A DNA stretch of 61,641 nucleotides. Origin: Actinomycetes bacterium. GTDB taxonomy: Bacteria > Actinomycetota > JAHEXW01. Each line of letters opens with the position of its first letter. Position 1 is the stretch's first letter. The stretch is taken from the NCBI GenBank assembly GCA_023251915.1, contig JAHEXW010000008.1, positions 1 through 61,641 on the forward strand. Reading direction: 5' to 3'. Positions 28,132-36,096 of this stretch are shown here, one piece after another. The notes beneath the pieces were generated by a model, which was not told the origin of the DNA, searched no databases, and was given only the letters and a program-made list of their open reading frames with translations. The position numbers and the translations under genes are program-made.

Positions 28132-28628
28132 GACAAAGCGCTCCCGATTCGGGCCGTCAACCGGCAGCTAAAAGCATGGCACAAAGCGACTGCGACCGCG
28201 TCGGAGACATCGTCAGGGCCGCCCAGCTCCTTTAGGTTCAAGACTGTTTTGACCATAGATCTAACTTGCCCTTTGTCGGCTTTACCGTAACCAGTCACAG
28301 CCAGCTTGATCTGGGGCGGCGTATATTCGGCGGTTTCGACCCCGTTGTGTGCGGCGGCCAACAGAATCACACCGCGGGCCTGGCCGACCGCGATCGCGGT
28401 CTTGGCATTGTTGCCGTAAAACAGCTCTTCGACAGCGACAGCCACAGGTTTGTGGGTAACAATAAGTTCGTTTAGGCGTGAATAAATCGCGGTGAGGCGG
28501 TGACTGGTGGGTGTTCCGGCGGGCGTGTCAATCAAGCCGCACTCCAATAACGTCAGAGCGCCACCATCTTGTTCGATAACGCCAAAACCGCAGCGGGCGG
28601 TGCCGGGGTCTATGCCCAGAATGATCAT
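28128..28628 (-). CDS. ruvC: Holliday junction resolvase RuvC
   Basis: RuvC is the endonuclease that resolves Holliday junctions. The 166-residue protein has the RNase H-fold motif IILGIDPGTARCGFGV, with the first catalytic Asp, VAVEELFYGNNAKTAIAVGQARG with the second (Glu), and the C-terminal PDDVSDAVAVALCHAF with the Asp pair. It is the first gene of the ruvCAB run. A perfect 12-bp LexA-type palindrome and a TATAGT hexamer lie in its upstream region, consistent with DNA-damage control. Confidence 0.97.
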   Translation of the reverse strand: MIILGIDPGTARCGFGVIEQDGGALTLLECGLIDTPAGTPTSHRLTAIYSRLNELIVTHKPVAVAVEELFYGNNAKTAIAVGQARGVILLAAAHNGVETAEYTPPQIKLAVTGYGKADKGQVRSMVKTVLNLKELGGPDDVSDAVAVALCHAFSCRLTARIGSALS

Positions 28629-28670
28629 GCGCTACCCATTTCTCGTGCATCGTGTGCGTTCATGACAGGC

Positions 28671-28682
28671 GAACATATGTTC
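28671..28682 (-). promoter_or_regulatory. LexA (SOS, Cheo-type) box upstream of ruvCAB
   Basis: GAACATATGTTC is a perfect 12-bp palindrome matching the Gram-positive and actinobacterial LexA operator GAAC-N4-GTTC. It lies 43 bp upstream of the ruvC ATG. A TATAGT -10 hexamer on the minus strand (28688-28683) abuts it, so LexA binding would cover the transcription start. The -35 is weak. RuvAB/RuvABC genes are known SOS targets. Confidence 0.75.
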
Positions 28683-28695
28683 ACTATAGCACACG

Positions 28696-29454
28696 CTAAA
28701 GACTCTTAGCGACGGCCTCAAGAATGTCATCGGGAATATCGAAATTGGCGAAAGCTTCCTGGACATCGTCGTGATCGTTTAGCGCATCCAGCAGCCTCAG
28801 AACTTTACGGGCGCCCGCCTCGTCCAACTTCACCGTCGTCGTCGGTATCATTGTCAGATCAGCTTCGTCGAACGGAATGTCATGTTCAGTCAGGTAGCCG
28901 CGCACCGCCCCAAACGCAGCCGGCTCTGTCACGATCTCATAATGATCCTCGGATATCTCGACGTCGTCGGCGCCCGCCTCGATCGCCGCTTCCATTATTT
29001 CTTCTTCCGTTTTGCCGGCGGTCTTGGGCACCAGGATGACGCCTTTCTTATTAAACATCCATCCAACGCTGCCAATCTCGCCCAGGCTGCCGCCGGAACG
29101 AGAGAAGATGTTGCGCACGTCGGACGCGGTGCGATTGCGATTATCGGTCAAGACGTCGACCATTACGGCGACGCCGCTCGGTCCGTAGCCCTCATACATG
29201 ATCTCTTCGTAATTTACGCCCTCGAGCAGACCGGCGCCGCGTTTGATCGCCCGCTCGATGTTTTCCGCCGGCATGCTGGCCGCCTTGGCTTTCTCAATGG
29301 CGGTTGTCAGAGCCGCGTTGTTCTTGGGATCTCCGCCCCCCTCGCGAGCCGCTACGGTAATCGCCCGGACCAGCTTGCTGAACACGGCGCCGCGCTTCTG
29401 GTCAGTTGCTCCCTTTTTGTGCTTGATCGAGGCCCACTTGGAATGGCCGCTCAT
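28696..29454 (-). CDS. yebC: YebC/PmpR family protein
   Basis: This is a YebC-family protein. Members have been described as transcriptional regulators, and some help ribosomes through proline stretches; which role applies here is not known. The 252-residue protein has the diagnostic N-terminus MSGHSKWASIKHKKGATDQKRG, the EGYGPSGVAVMVDVLTDNRNRTASDVR stretch interior to the protein, and a C-terminal acidic region. It has a one-base TAATG overlap with pdxT and precedes the ruvC promoter. A yebC-ruvC neighbourhood is common in bacteria. Confidence 0.95.
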   Translation of the reverse strand: MSGHSKWASIKHKKGATDQKRGAVFSKLVRAITVAAREGGGDPKNNAALTTAIEKAKAASMPAENIERAIKRGAGLLEGVNYEEIMYEGYGPSGVAVMVDVLTDNRNRTASDVRNIFSRSGGSLGEIGSVGWMFNKKGVILVPKTAGKTEEEIMEAAIEAGADDVEISEDHYEIVTEPAAFGAVRGYLTEHDIPFDEADLTMIPTTTVKLDEAGARKVLRLLDALNDHDDVQEAFANFDIPDDILEAVAKSL

Positions 29455-30038
29455 TATGCCTCCCTAACCATATCGATAAAGTACTCGTGAACTCTTGTGT
29501 CCGTCGTCAGCTCGGGATGAAAGGCGGTAACAAGAATATTGTTCTCGCGAGCCATGATCTTGCGTCCGTCATACTCGGCCAGGATATCGACCCCGGACCC
29601 GGCAGTCTCTATCCAAGGCGCACGGATGAAAACGCCCGTGAACGGAGCTCCCAAAACGGGAATGGCAATCTCGGCTTCGAAACTTTCCTGCTGCCTCCCG
29701 AACGCGTTGCGTGTGGCTTCAATGTCCATCAGCGAAAGCCAGGGATCCGTGCCTTCGGTGATACGCTTGGCAACCGCAATCAAGCCGGCGCAGGAGCCGT
29801 AAACAGGCCGTCCGGACGCGGCTAAATCCCGGATTGCTTGGATAAAACCGTACTTAACCATCAGCTTTCCGATGGTAGTGCTCTCCCCGCCCGGTATTAT
29901 CAGCCCCGCAATCCCCGCCAGCTGGTCAGGCCATTTAATCGCCTCCGTCTCGGCTCCCGCTGCACGCAGCGCCGCTGCGTGCTCGCGGACCGCGCCCTGT
30001 AGGGCGAGAACCCCGATTACCGGGGATTCCTTAGACAT
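29454..30038 (-). CDS. pdxT: Pyridoxal 5'-phosphate synthase glutaminase subunit
   Basis: PdxT hydrolyses glutamine and passes ammonia to PdxS in the DXP-independent PLP pathway. The 194-residue protein is a class I glutaminase: GVLALQGAVREHAAAL at the N-terminus, the oxyanion region IIPGGESTTIGKL, the nucleophile Cys in YGSCAGLIAVA and the His-x-Glu dyad in VTAFHPELTTD. It lies 8 nt after pdxS and overlaps yebC by one base. Confidence 0.96.
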   Translation of the reverse strand: MSKESPVIGVLALQGAVREHAAALRAAGAETEAIKWPDQLAGIAGLIIPGGESTTIGKLMVKYGFIQAIRDLAASGRPVYGSCAGLIAVAKRITEGTDPWLSLMDIEATRNAFGRQQESFEAEIAIPVLGAPFTGVFIRAPWIETAGSGVDILAEYDGRKIMARENNILVTAFHPELTTDTRVHEYFIDMVREA

Positions 30039-30046
30039 TGGGTTAT

Positions 30047-30931
30047 CTACCAGCCGCGTGTCTGAAGCAGATCTTTCTCGTCGATCTCGGAGATTTCCAG
30101 GCCGCGCATCGGATCACCGATTCCCTTAGAAACCTTGGCGACCAGCGCGGCGTCATTGAAGTGGGTGGTGGCTTCGACGATTGCTTTGGCCATCGAAGAC
30201 GGGTCTGTCGACTTAAAGATACCGGATCCCACGAAAACACCATCGACGCCTAGCATCATCATGAGCGCGGCATCCGCGGGTGTCGCAATTCCGCCGGCCG
30301 CGAAGTTCACAACCGGTAATTTTCCAGTCTTGGCGACCGCGCGAACTAGCTCAAACGGGGCGCCCATATTCTTGGCCGCAGTCATTAGCTCTTCCTCGCC
30401 CACTACTGCCAAAACCTTCATCTCGTTGGTAATCGTGCGCATATGGCGGACGGCCTCGACAACATTGCCGGTACCGGCCTCGCCCTTGGTCCTTATCATT
30501 GCCGCGCCTTCACCAATCCGGCGCAGAGCTTCGCCCAGATTGCGCGCCCCGCAGACGAACGGCACTTTATAGTCCCATTTGTTAATGTGGTTGTCCTCGT
30601 CGGCGGGGGTTAAGACTTCACTTTCGTCGATATAATCGACCCCTAAGCTTTCCAGGACCCTCGCCTCCGCGAAATGGCCGATCCTCGCCTTTGCCATTAC
30701 CGGGATACTGACTGTCTTCATGATGTTCTCGACTATTGCCGGGTCCGCCATTCTGGCGACGCCGCCGGCGGCACGGATGTCCGAGGGGACTCGCTCCAAC
30801 GCCATAACCGCAACCGCGCCCGCATCCTCGGCGATCTTGGCCTGCTCAGCATTGGTAACGTCCATGATGACGCCGCCTTTGAGCATTTCCGCCAGACCGG
30901 TCTTAACCCTAAGTGTTCCTTCCTCCGCCAT
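30047..30931 (-). CDS. pdxS: Pyridoxal 5'-phosphate synthase lyase subunit
   Basis: PdxS builds PLP from ribose 5-phosphate, glyceraldehyde 3-phosphate and ammonia supplied by PdxT, as a dodecamer. The 294-residue protein is a TIM barrel with the family's [52 protein letters not shown] and [19 protein letters not shown] stretches. The start has a GGAGG ribosome-binding site. A TATAAT promoter lies upstream, so pdxS-pdxT-yebC likely form one transcript. Confidence 0.97.
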   Translation of the reverse strand: MAEEGTLRVKTGLAEMLKGGVIMDVTNAEQAKIAEDAGAVAVMALERVPSDIRAAGGVARMADPAIVENIMKTVSIPVMAKARIGHFAEARVLESLGVDYIDESEVLTPADEDNHINKWDYKVPFVCGARNLGEALRRIGEGAAMIRTKGEAGTGNVVEAVRHMRTITNEMKVLAVVGEEELMTAAKNMGAPFELVRAVAKTGKLPVVNFAAGGIATPADAALMMMLGVDGVFVGSGIFKSTDPSSMAKAIVEATTHFNDAALVAKVSKGIGDPMRGLEISEIDEKDLLQTRGW

Positions 30932-30987
30932 CTGCTAAACAACCTCCAAAATTCATAATAGACCCGCTACGTCCGTGCATGAGCAAG

Positions 30988-31016
30988 ATTATATCACACG
31001 AGAAACACGGTTTTAA
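30988..31016 (-). promoter_or_regulatory. Sigma70-type promoter of pdxS-pdxT-yebC
   Basis: On the minus strand TATAAT (30993-30988) lies 17 nt downstream of TTAAAA (31016-31011), a perfect -10 with a four-of-six -35. The predicted start is about 50 nt upstream of the pdxS ATG, which has its own GGAGG. The promoter sits in the gap after the DUF3048 gene. Confidence 0.6.
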
Positions 31017-31018
31017 CC

Positions 31019-32140
31019 TTAGCCTAGCGTGATATCCCAGCTCGAGGGGATGATTTCTATCCAAGTCTGACCCCGGTTGAACGAGATTGGCTGCCCGTTG
31101 TCATCGACAAACATTGTCCGGGACGACTCATCCGCTTTCGTCCAGCGACCCGTAACCGCTTGACCGTCCCGCAGCACGACCGCCTTTCCGTCGCCGATCA
31201 ACTGCATCACATCCCGGCCACCCAGTCCGTATTCTTCGCCAAAGTCTGAGGAATCATAACTGACAAACATGACCACTACGTTCTTAGGCGCGATCTGGGC
31301 ACCCGTAGGTTTGTCCAGGAACGGTTCATCCTCAACGAAGCGCAGATAAGTATTTGTCGCCTTATCATACGTATAGCTGCAAGCGCAGTCGGCGCCGTAC
31401 GGTATCTTGACTGACGTAACTTTACCGGCTCCCGGGTGGCCGACCTTGAATGTCCACGAATCCAGCGAGACCTTTTTCTCAAGGTCTTCCGCTGCCGCTG
31501 TCTTGTGCAGGCGCACAGTCGTCGTATAGACATTATGCGGAGCGTCGCGGTCGTCGCTTCTCCAATAGGTGTCGCCGTACGCGAACTGGTCCAGATCAGC
31601 CAGTGCCGATGTTTTGGCGGCGGCCCAGGCGTCCGACCCGCCAACGTGGGCGAACAAGGCGTCGTATTCGGCGGCAAATGTCAGGTCCTGAAGGCGCCCG
31701 CTGCGCACGGGCCCGATTTCTTCAGCGTCTCGGCACCAGAAAACGGCCGCGAAACGAGTAATACCGCCCTCCGCCATAGCCTCGATAACGATATCCGCTT
31801 TGTCGAGTCCTGATTGGGGACGCGCGTCGGGATGGTTTTCTACTTTGATAAGTATCGGCCTGCGGTTTAGCAGCGAAGCATCGCTGACGATACGTCCGTC
31901 CAGGGGACAGACGGCAACAGACTTGGGTGAGCTGATTTGCGCGGGCAGTGCTAGTTGCAGCCAACCCGCCAGGACGCGGCCGTCAAAGAAGTAATAGTAG
32001 ACGGCGGTTCCGCTGACCAAGGCCAGCACTAGAAGAACGCCTAGGCTGATTAAGAGCGGCTTCCTGTTCCTTTTTCGGCGACTACCGCCATCCGCGGCGA
32101 CCTTAGCCGGCCGTCGCGCGGCGCTGTGTTTACCTGCCAT
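31019..32140 (-). CDS. DUF3048 domain-containing membrane-anchored protein
   Basis: This 373-residue protein has a basic, positively charged N-terminus, one transmembrane helix at about residues 29-50 (LLISLGVLLVLALVSGTAVYY), and an extracytoplasmic DUF3048 domain. Recognisable family stretches are NRRPILIKVENHPDARPQSGL, DIVIEAMAEGGITRFAAVF, IGPVRSGRLQDL and, near the C-terminus, GQAVTGRWTKADE. DUF3048 proteins (YerB-like) are found on the surface of Gram-positive bacteria and remain functionally uncharacterised. It follows the glycosyltransferase gene by 17 nt, so the two may share a transcript. Its presence supports a Gram-positive-type envelope. Confidence 0.88.
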   Translation of the reverse strand: MAGKHSAARRPAKVAADGGSRRKRNRKPLLISLGVLLVLALVSGTAVYYYFFDGRVLAGWLQLALPAQISSPKSVAVCPLDGRIVSDASLLNRRPILIKVENHPDARPQSGLDKADIVIEAMAEGGITRFAAVFWCRDAEEIGPVRSGRLQDLTFAAEYDALFAHVGGSDAWAAAKTSALADLDQFAYGDTYWRSDDRDAPHNVYTTTVRLHKTAAAEDLEKKVSLDSWTFKVGHPGAGKVTSVKIPYGADCACSYTYDKATNTYLRFVEDEPFLDKPTGAQIAPKNVVVMFVSYDSSDFGEEYGLGGRDVMQLIGDGKAVVLRDGQAVTGRWTKADESSRTMFVDDNGQPISFNRGQTWIEIIPSSWDITLG

Positions 32141-32157
32141 AAGTTAGCCTGCGCGCC

Positions 32158-33180
32158 TCAAGCCCGGCGCAGCACTTCGGCGTATGCTTCCCAGTAGCCT
32201 TCGGCCATCCTTTTCGGGCTGAATACGTCTTCGACCCTGGCGCGGCACGCGGCGGGCGCGATGGTTCCGACCTTCCCGACGGCTTCGGCCATCTCGGCCG
32301 CGGTATCGACAATGAACCCGGTCTCACCGTCAACAATCACTTCGGGAACCGAGCCGTGACGAAACGCGATAACAGGTGTGCCGCAGGCCATCGCCTCGGC
32401 CATGACCAAGCCGAAAGGCTCTTCCCATCTGATCGGAAACAAGAACGCCCTCGCCTTGCTAAAAAGTTCCATCTTTCGCTCTTGCGTGATCTGGCCTTCA
32501 AATATTATCTGTTCTCCGTCAATCTCGGGTTCGACTTTGGTGCGGAAGAACTCTTCGCCTTTGGGATCGAGCTTGCCGGCGATGATCAGCTTCATTCCCA
32601 ACTGCTTGGCGACAGCAATCGCCGTGTCGTGGCCTTTGACTTCCCAAAGATTACCCAAGGACAGAAGGAAATCTTCTTTTTCTTCTTGAAAGGGATACTT
32701 GGAGACATCGATGGCATTGTACACGGTACGGGTGAAATTCAAGCCGGGAACCTCGCGCTTTTGCGCGTCGCTGATTGGAACGAAGAACTGGTTGGCCTTG
32801 TTTTGTTCAAAGAATACCGGATTTTCGGGAACGAAGTAATTGTTGTGCAGGGTCGTGACGACGGGCTTGTTGATGAGGCGAGCCATGGCGATACCGGCCA
32901 CGCCAGCGTGATTGTGCAACACATCGAACTCGCCGGCCTGGCTAAATGCCCAGGCGACGTGCGTTTCGGGAAAACTTTGGTGGCCGGAGGCAAAACCCAC
33001 GGCTTGAGGATAGATGTAGCGCAGTTTGGCCCCCGTGATGGCGTCACCGGTTGCGAAAAGCGTAATGTCTTTCCCTTGCCGAACGAGTTCCTCGACTGTC
33101 AGATTTACGACGACTTCGATGCCGCCGTATTGTTCCGGCGGTACCCTGACCCAAACCGGCGCGATGACCGCTATCTTCAT
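32158..33180 (-). CDS. Glycosyltransferase, GT4 family
   Basis: This 340-residue protein is a GT-B glycosyltransferase of family 4. The N-terminal domain begins IAVIAPVWVRVPPEQYGGIE, a motif seen in a GT4 subgroup with a glycine-rich loop near the N-terminus. A DVLHNHAGVAG stretch follows. In the C-terminal domain the E-x7-E motif occurs in EEPFGLVMAEAMACGTPVIAF, with VPEVIVDGETGFIVD after it. Enzymes of this type use nucleotide sugars to make glycans or sugar conjugates; donor and acceptor are unknown. It starts a gene pair with the DUF3048 protein. A terminator of the previous gene lies just upstream. Confidence 0.88.
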   Translation of the reverse strand: MKIAVIAPVWVRVPPEQYGGIEVVVNLTVEELVRQGKDITLFATGDAITGAKLRYIYPQAVGFASGHQSFPETHVAWAFSQAGEFDVLHNHAGVAGIAMARLINKPVVTTLHNNYFVPENPVFFEQNKANQFFVPISDAQKREVPGLNFTRTVYNAIDVSKYPFQEEKEDFLLSLGNLWEVKGHDTAIAVAKQLGMKLIIAGKLDPKGEEFFRTKVEPEIDGEQIIFEGQITQERKMELFSKARAFLFPIRWEEPFGLVMAEAMACGTPVIAFRHGSVPEVIVDGETGFIVDTAAEMAEAVGKVGTIAPAACRARVEDVFSPKRMAEGYWEAYAEVLRRA

Positions 33181-33410
33181 ATGCTTTGTCCCCTTCGTGT
33201 AGTTTGAAGCCCCCGCAGGTTGGACAAAAAGAGAGCGAGAGCTGCCTTATTATAGCAACTCCCGCTCTCTCTTTCTATATCCCCGAAGGCGTGTTATACG
33301 GGGAGAATGGCGACCTTCGACCTATATGGCTTGTTGCTTGGCTTTACACCTACTACGCGCCATGCTGGGGGCAGTCGCGAAGGCGTCCAGCCGCCATGCG
33401 TTCAATTTCT
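33181..33410. other. Intergenic region between glycosyltransferase and small membrane protein genes
   Basis: The 230-bp gap contains the intrinsic terminator at 33230-33270 (described separately), a smaller hairpin with CCCCG and CGGGG arms near 33282-33304, and a GAAGGGG ribosome-binding site before the glycosyltransferase. A TATAAT occurs within the terminator loop on the minus strand, but I see no matching -35. No RNA gene is apparent. Open frames here are weakly coding-like and I do not call them. Confidence 0.5.
33230..33270 (-). terminator. Intrinsic terminator of the 33411 gene
   Basis: A 16-bp stem with two mismatches pairs 33230-33245 with 33255-33270 around a 9-nt loop. On the minus strand a T-run (33230-33226) follows it, as expected for an intrinsic terminator. 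It lies between the small Met/His-rich protein and the glycosyltransferase. Confidence 0.75.
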
Positions 33411-33857
33411 TTACTGCGCCGGTGTTGTCGGTGCCGGCGCCGCCGGGGCCGTAGTCGTGCTGGTGTCCGGTACGGCGCTGTCCGGTACGTCAGTCGTTCC
33501 GTTCTGGTACCCGTAGCCGTGGTAGCCGCGCATCATTCCCTGGCCGTAATCGCCGCGATTGCGCGTAATTCCTTGTTCGTAACCGCTGCCGCCGCGATCG
33601 CAGTAGCTTTGACCGTAGCCGCCCATCATTCCGGCGCGGCCGTGGCCGCCGAATCTGTCAGAAATCTTGCCGGCTATAACGCCGCTGACAAAAGCCGACG
33701 CCAGCAGAAATAATCCAATCAAGAGTCCGGCGATCATCCTGTGGCTGCCGTGTGTGCCGCACGTGCAGTAGGGATGATGTGCCGACTCCGCCGGAACCGT
33801 CATTGCAGGTTCCGTAGCCGCCGCTGCGGCCGTGGTGTCGTTCGTCTTTCCTGGCAT
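33411..33857 (-). CDS. Small membrane protein with Cys/His and Gly/Met/Tyr-rich regions
   Basis: I do not recognise a family for this 148-residue protein. The start is the ATG at 33857, preceded by GGGAGG 4 nt upstream; a longer frame to 33995 has no ribosome-binding site. An Ala/Thr-rich N-terminus leads to a Cys/His cluster, HHPYCTCGTHGSH, just before a transmembrane helix (MIAGLLIGLFLLASAFVSGVIAG). After the helix comes a Gly, Tyr, Met and Arg-rich segment (MMGGYGQSYCDRGG, QGMMRGYHGYGYQNG) and a Pro/Thr/Ala-rich tail. Met, His and Cys at this density could bind metal such as copper, but this is only inference. It has its own terminator and is divergent from fusA2. Confidence 0.6.
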   Translation of the reverse strand: MPGKTNDTTAAAAATEPAMTVPAESAHHPYCTCGTHGSHRMIAGLLIGLFLLASAFVSGVIAGKISDRFGGHGRAGMMGGYGQSYCDRGGSGYEQGITRNRGDYGQGMMRGYHGYGYQNGTTDVPDSAVPDTSTTTAPAAPAPTTPAQ

Positions 33858-34038
33858 GTTGCCTCCCTTCAAAGTTGCTGGGTAAAACTTAGGTGGAACC
33901 GGGTGGAACAATTGTAAAACTAGCGTAAGTACATTGTCGTCGGGCAATGTTAAGAAGTTATGAATTAGGCGTTGGCTTTTGATGACGGTTTTCATACAAT
34001 AGGTTCATCAACGCGCAAAGTAAGTCTAGGAGGTCCTT
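33858..34038. other. Divergent intergenic region with the fusA2 promoter
   Basis: The 181-bp gap separates the small membrane protein gene from the EF-G2-like gene. The plus-strand promoter at 33972-34000 and the AGGAGGT at 34028-34034 lie near the right end. A CATTGTCGTCGGGCAATG inverted repeat (CATTG/CAATG arms) occurs near 33932-33949. No RNA gene is seen. Confidence 0.5.
33972..34000 (+). promoter_or_regulatory. Sigma70-type promoter of the EF-G2-like gene
   Basis: TTGGCT (33972-33977) and TACAAT (33995-34000) are separated by 17 nt, four and five matches to the consensus. The predicted start near 34007 leaves a leader of about 32 nt carrying the AGGAGGT ribosome-binding site. Confidence 0.6.
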
Positions 34039-36096
34039 TTGAAGGATTACGCCACCAACGCCATCCGCAATGTTGCCCTCGTCGGACACGGCGCCGCAGG
34101 TAAGACAACCCTCATGGAAGCAATGCTGTTCGACTCCAAAGCAACGACACGAATGGGCACAGTGGAATCGGGGACGACCGTTTCCGATTTCGAGCCCGAG
34201 GAAATCAAACGGCAATTCTCTCTAGGTTCGGCGTTGGCGCCGGCAGAACACGGCGGCGCGAAAATCAACTTGATCGACACCCCCGGATACGCCGACTTCA
34301 TCGGTGAGGTGATCGGGGCGTTGCGCGCCGTGGATAATGCCTGCTATCTGGTTGAAGCGGTACACGGGCTGGGCGTCCAAACGGAGCGGATCGCCGAGCT
34401 CGTCAAGGCGGCAAGCATGCCGGCCATGGTTGTCATCAATGGCATGGATAGAGAGAACGCCGATTTTTTTGCCCGACTGACAGAAGTCCAGGACAGTCTC
34501 TACCGGCACGCTACCCCGCTGAGCCTGCCCATCGGGAGTCAGGATGGTTTCCGGGGCGTAATAGATCTGGTCAAGATGAAAGCGATAATCGGCACGGACG
34601 GCGCTGAAGCCGACATCCCGGCCGACATGCAAGCCTTGGCTGACGAGTACCATGAAAAAATGGTTGAGCTCACGGTCGAGGTAGACGATACCCTGCTTGA
34701 AACGTATCTGGAAAAAGGCGAGGTTGACGAGGCGACGCTGCGCAACACTCTCCACACTAGCATTAGCTTGGGCCACCTGGTTCCGGTGCTGGCGACGAGC
34801 GCGGCCCATAATATCGGAGTGCGCACGGTCCTGGACGTCATCGCCACAGCTCTGCCGTCACCCGAACATTGCCCGGACGTAGCTGCAACCGATGCCAAGA
34901 CCGGGGATGAGGTCATGATCAAGAATAGCTCGGCCGATCCGGTTGCGGCGTTCGTTTTTAAAACGGTCAGCGATCCCTATGTCGGCAAGCTCGCCTACGC
35001 GCGGGTCATCGCGGGTGTCTTGAAAACCAATTCGACCGTGCTTAACTCGACCAAGAACAAAAAGGAGCATATCGGCCACCTATTGAGTGTCAAGGGTAAG
35101 ACACAAGAAGACGCTAAACAGGCAATAGCCGGCGATATCATCGCACTGCCTAAACTTGAGTCCACCTTCACAGGCGATAGCCTATGTGACGAGAGCCGGC
35201 CGGTCAAGTTCGCGGCGTTGAATTTCCCGGAGCCTGTCTTCCCGATGGCAATCTATCCTAAAACGCGCGGCGAGGACGACAAGCTTGCCGTCGCCCTTCA
35301 CAAAATCACCGACGAAGAGCCCACGTTGCGGATCTCACGCGACCCCGGAACCGGTCAAACGGTCGCGACCGCCTTAGGCGACATGCAGTTGGAGATAATG
35401 GCCGAGAAGATTAAGCGCAAGTTCGGTGTGGAAGCGGTTCTCGAGTTGCCGAAGGTGCCATACCGGGAAACCATCGCGGCCGCCGCTAAAGCTCAAGGCA
35501 AGTACAAGAAGCAAACCGGCGGACACGGCCAGTATGGAGATGTCTGGCTGGAGGTCGAACCGCTGGCGCGCGGCACCGGATTCGAATTCGTTGACAAGAT
35601 ATTTGGCGGCTCTATTCCGAAAAACTATATCCCCGCGGTAGAAAAAGGCGTGCGGGAGACAATGGCCGAAGGCATCATCGGCGGCTTTCCTGTAGTTGAC
35701 GTCAAGGTCACCGTGGTTGACGGCTCTTTCCACCCGGTAGATTCATCCGACATGTCTTTTAAGATTGCTGCCGGTATGGCCTTCCGCAAGTGCTTGGAAT
35801 CGGCGCAACCGACACTGCTGGAGCCGGTTGCGAGCGTCGAGGTCATGGTACCTGATTCGTATACCGGGGACGTCATCGGCGACCTCAACACTAAGCGCGG
35901 GCGCATCTTGGGAATGGAACCGTCTGACCACCGTCAGGTTGTAAAGGCCAACGTACCATTGGCCGAAATGCGCACATACGCGTCCGACCTCAGGTCCATT
36001 ACACACGGACAGGGCGCTTATCATCTGGACGTGGCTACTTATGAGCAGGTTCCGCCGAATGTGGCGGACAAAGTCATTAAGGCTAGTCAGGCTTAG
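34039..36096 (+). CDS. fusA2: EF-G-like translational GTPase (EF-G2 type)
   Basis: This 685-residue protein is a translation factor GTPase of the EF-G2 subgroup rather than the canonical FusA. It has P-loop GHGAAGKTTL, G3 DTPGYADF and a G4 motif that reads NGMD instead of NKMD. EF-G domains II to V follow, with the C-terminal IPAVEKGVRETMAEG and LNTKRGRILGMEPS. It lacks the rps12-rps7-tuf context of fusA. The start is TTG at 34039, 4 nt after AGGAGGT. EF-G2 proteins in actinobacteria are reported to bind GTP but to be dispensable, and their role is unclear. The stop overlaps the convergent gene by 4 bp. Confidence 0.88.
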   Translation: MKDYATNAIRNVALVGHGAAGKTTLMEAMLFDSKATTRMGTVESGTTVSDFEPEEIKRQFSLGSALAPAEHGGAKINLIDTPGYADFIGEVIGALRAVDNACYLVEAVHGLGVQTERIAELVKAASMPAMVVINGMDRENADFFARLTEVQDSLYRHATPLSLPIGSQDGFRGVIDLVKMKAIIGTDGAEADIPADMQALADEYHEKMVELTVEVDDTLLETYLEKGEVDEATLRNTLHTSISLGHLVPVLATSAAHNIGVRTVLDVIATALPSPEHCPDVAATDAKTGDEVMIKNSSADPVAAFVFKTVSDPYVGKLAYARVIAGVLKTNSTVLNSTKNKKEHIGHLLSVKGKTQEDAKQAIAGDIIALPKLESTFTGDSLCDESRPVKFAALNFPEPVFPMAIYPKTRGEDDKLAVALHKITDEEPTLRISRDPGTGQTVATALGDMQLEIMAEKIKRKFGVEAVLELPKVPYRETIAAAAKAQGKYKKQTGGHGQYGDVWLEVEPLARGTGFEFVDKIFGGSIPKNYIPAVEKGVRETMAEGIIGGFPVVDVKVTVVDGSFHPVDSSDMSFKIAAGMAFRKCLESAQPTLLEPVASVEVMVPDSYTGDVIGDLNTKRGRILGMEPSDHRQVVKANVPLAEMRTYASDLRSITHGQGAYHLDVATYEQVPPNVADKVIKASQA

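Noticed and set aside
32356-33207. Plus-strand open frame of 283 residues over the glycosyltransferase
   Set aside because: It mirrors a real GT4 gene in the opposite frame and has no family features.
33186-33713. Plus-strand open frame of 175 residues across the 33.2-33.7 kb gap
   Set aside because: It crosses an intrinsic terminator and is low in complexity at the end; the minus-strand gene has the better ribosome-binding site.
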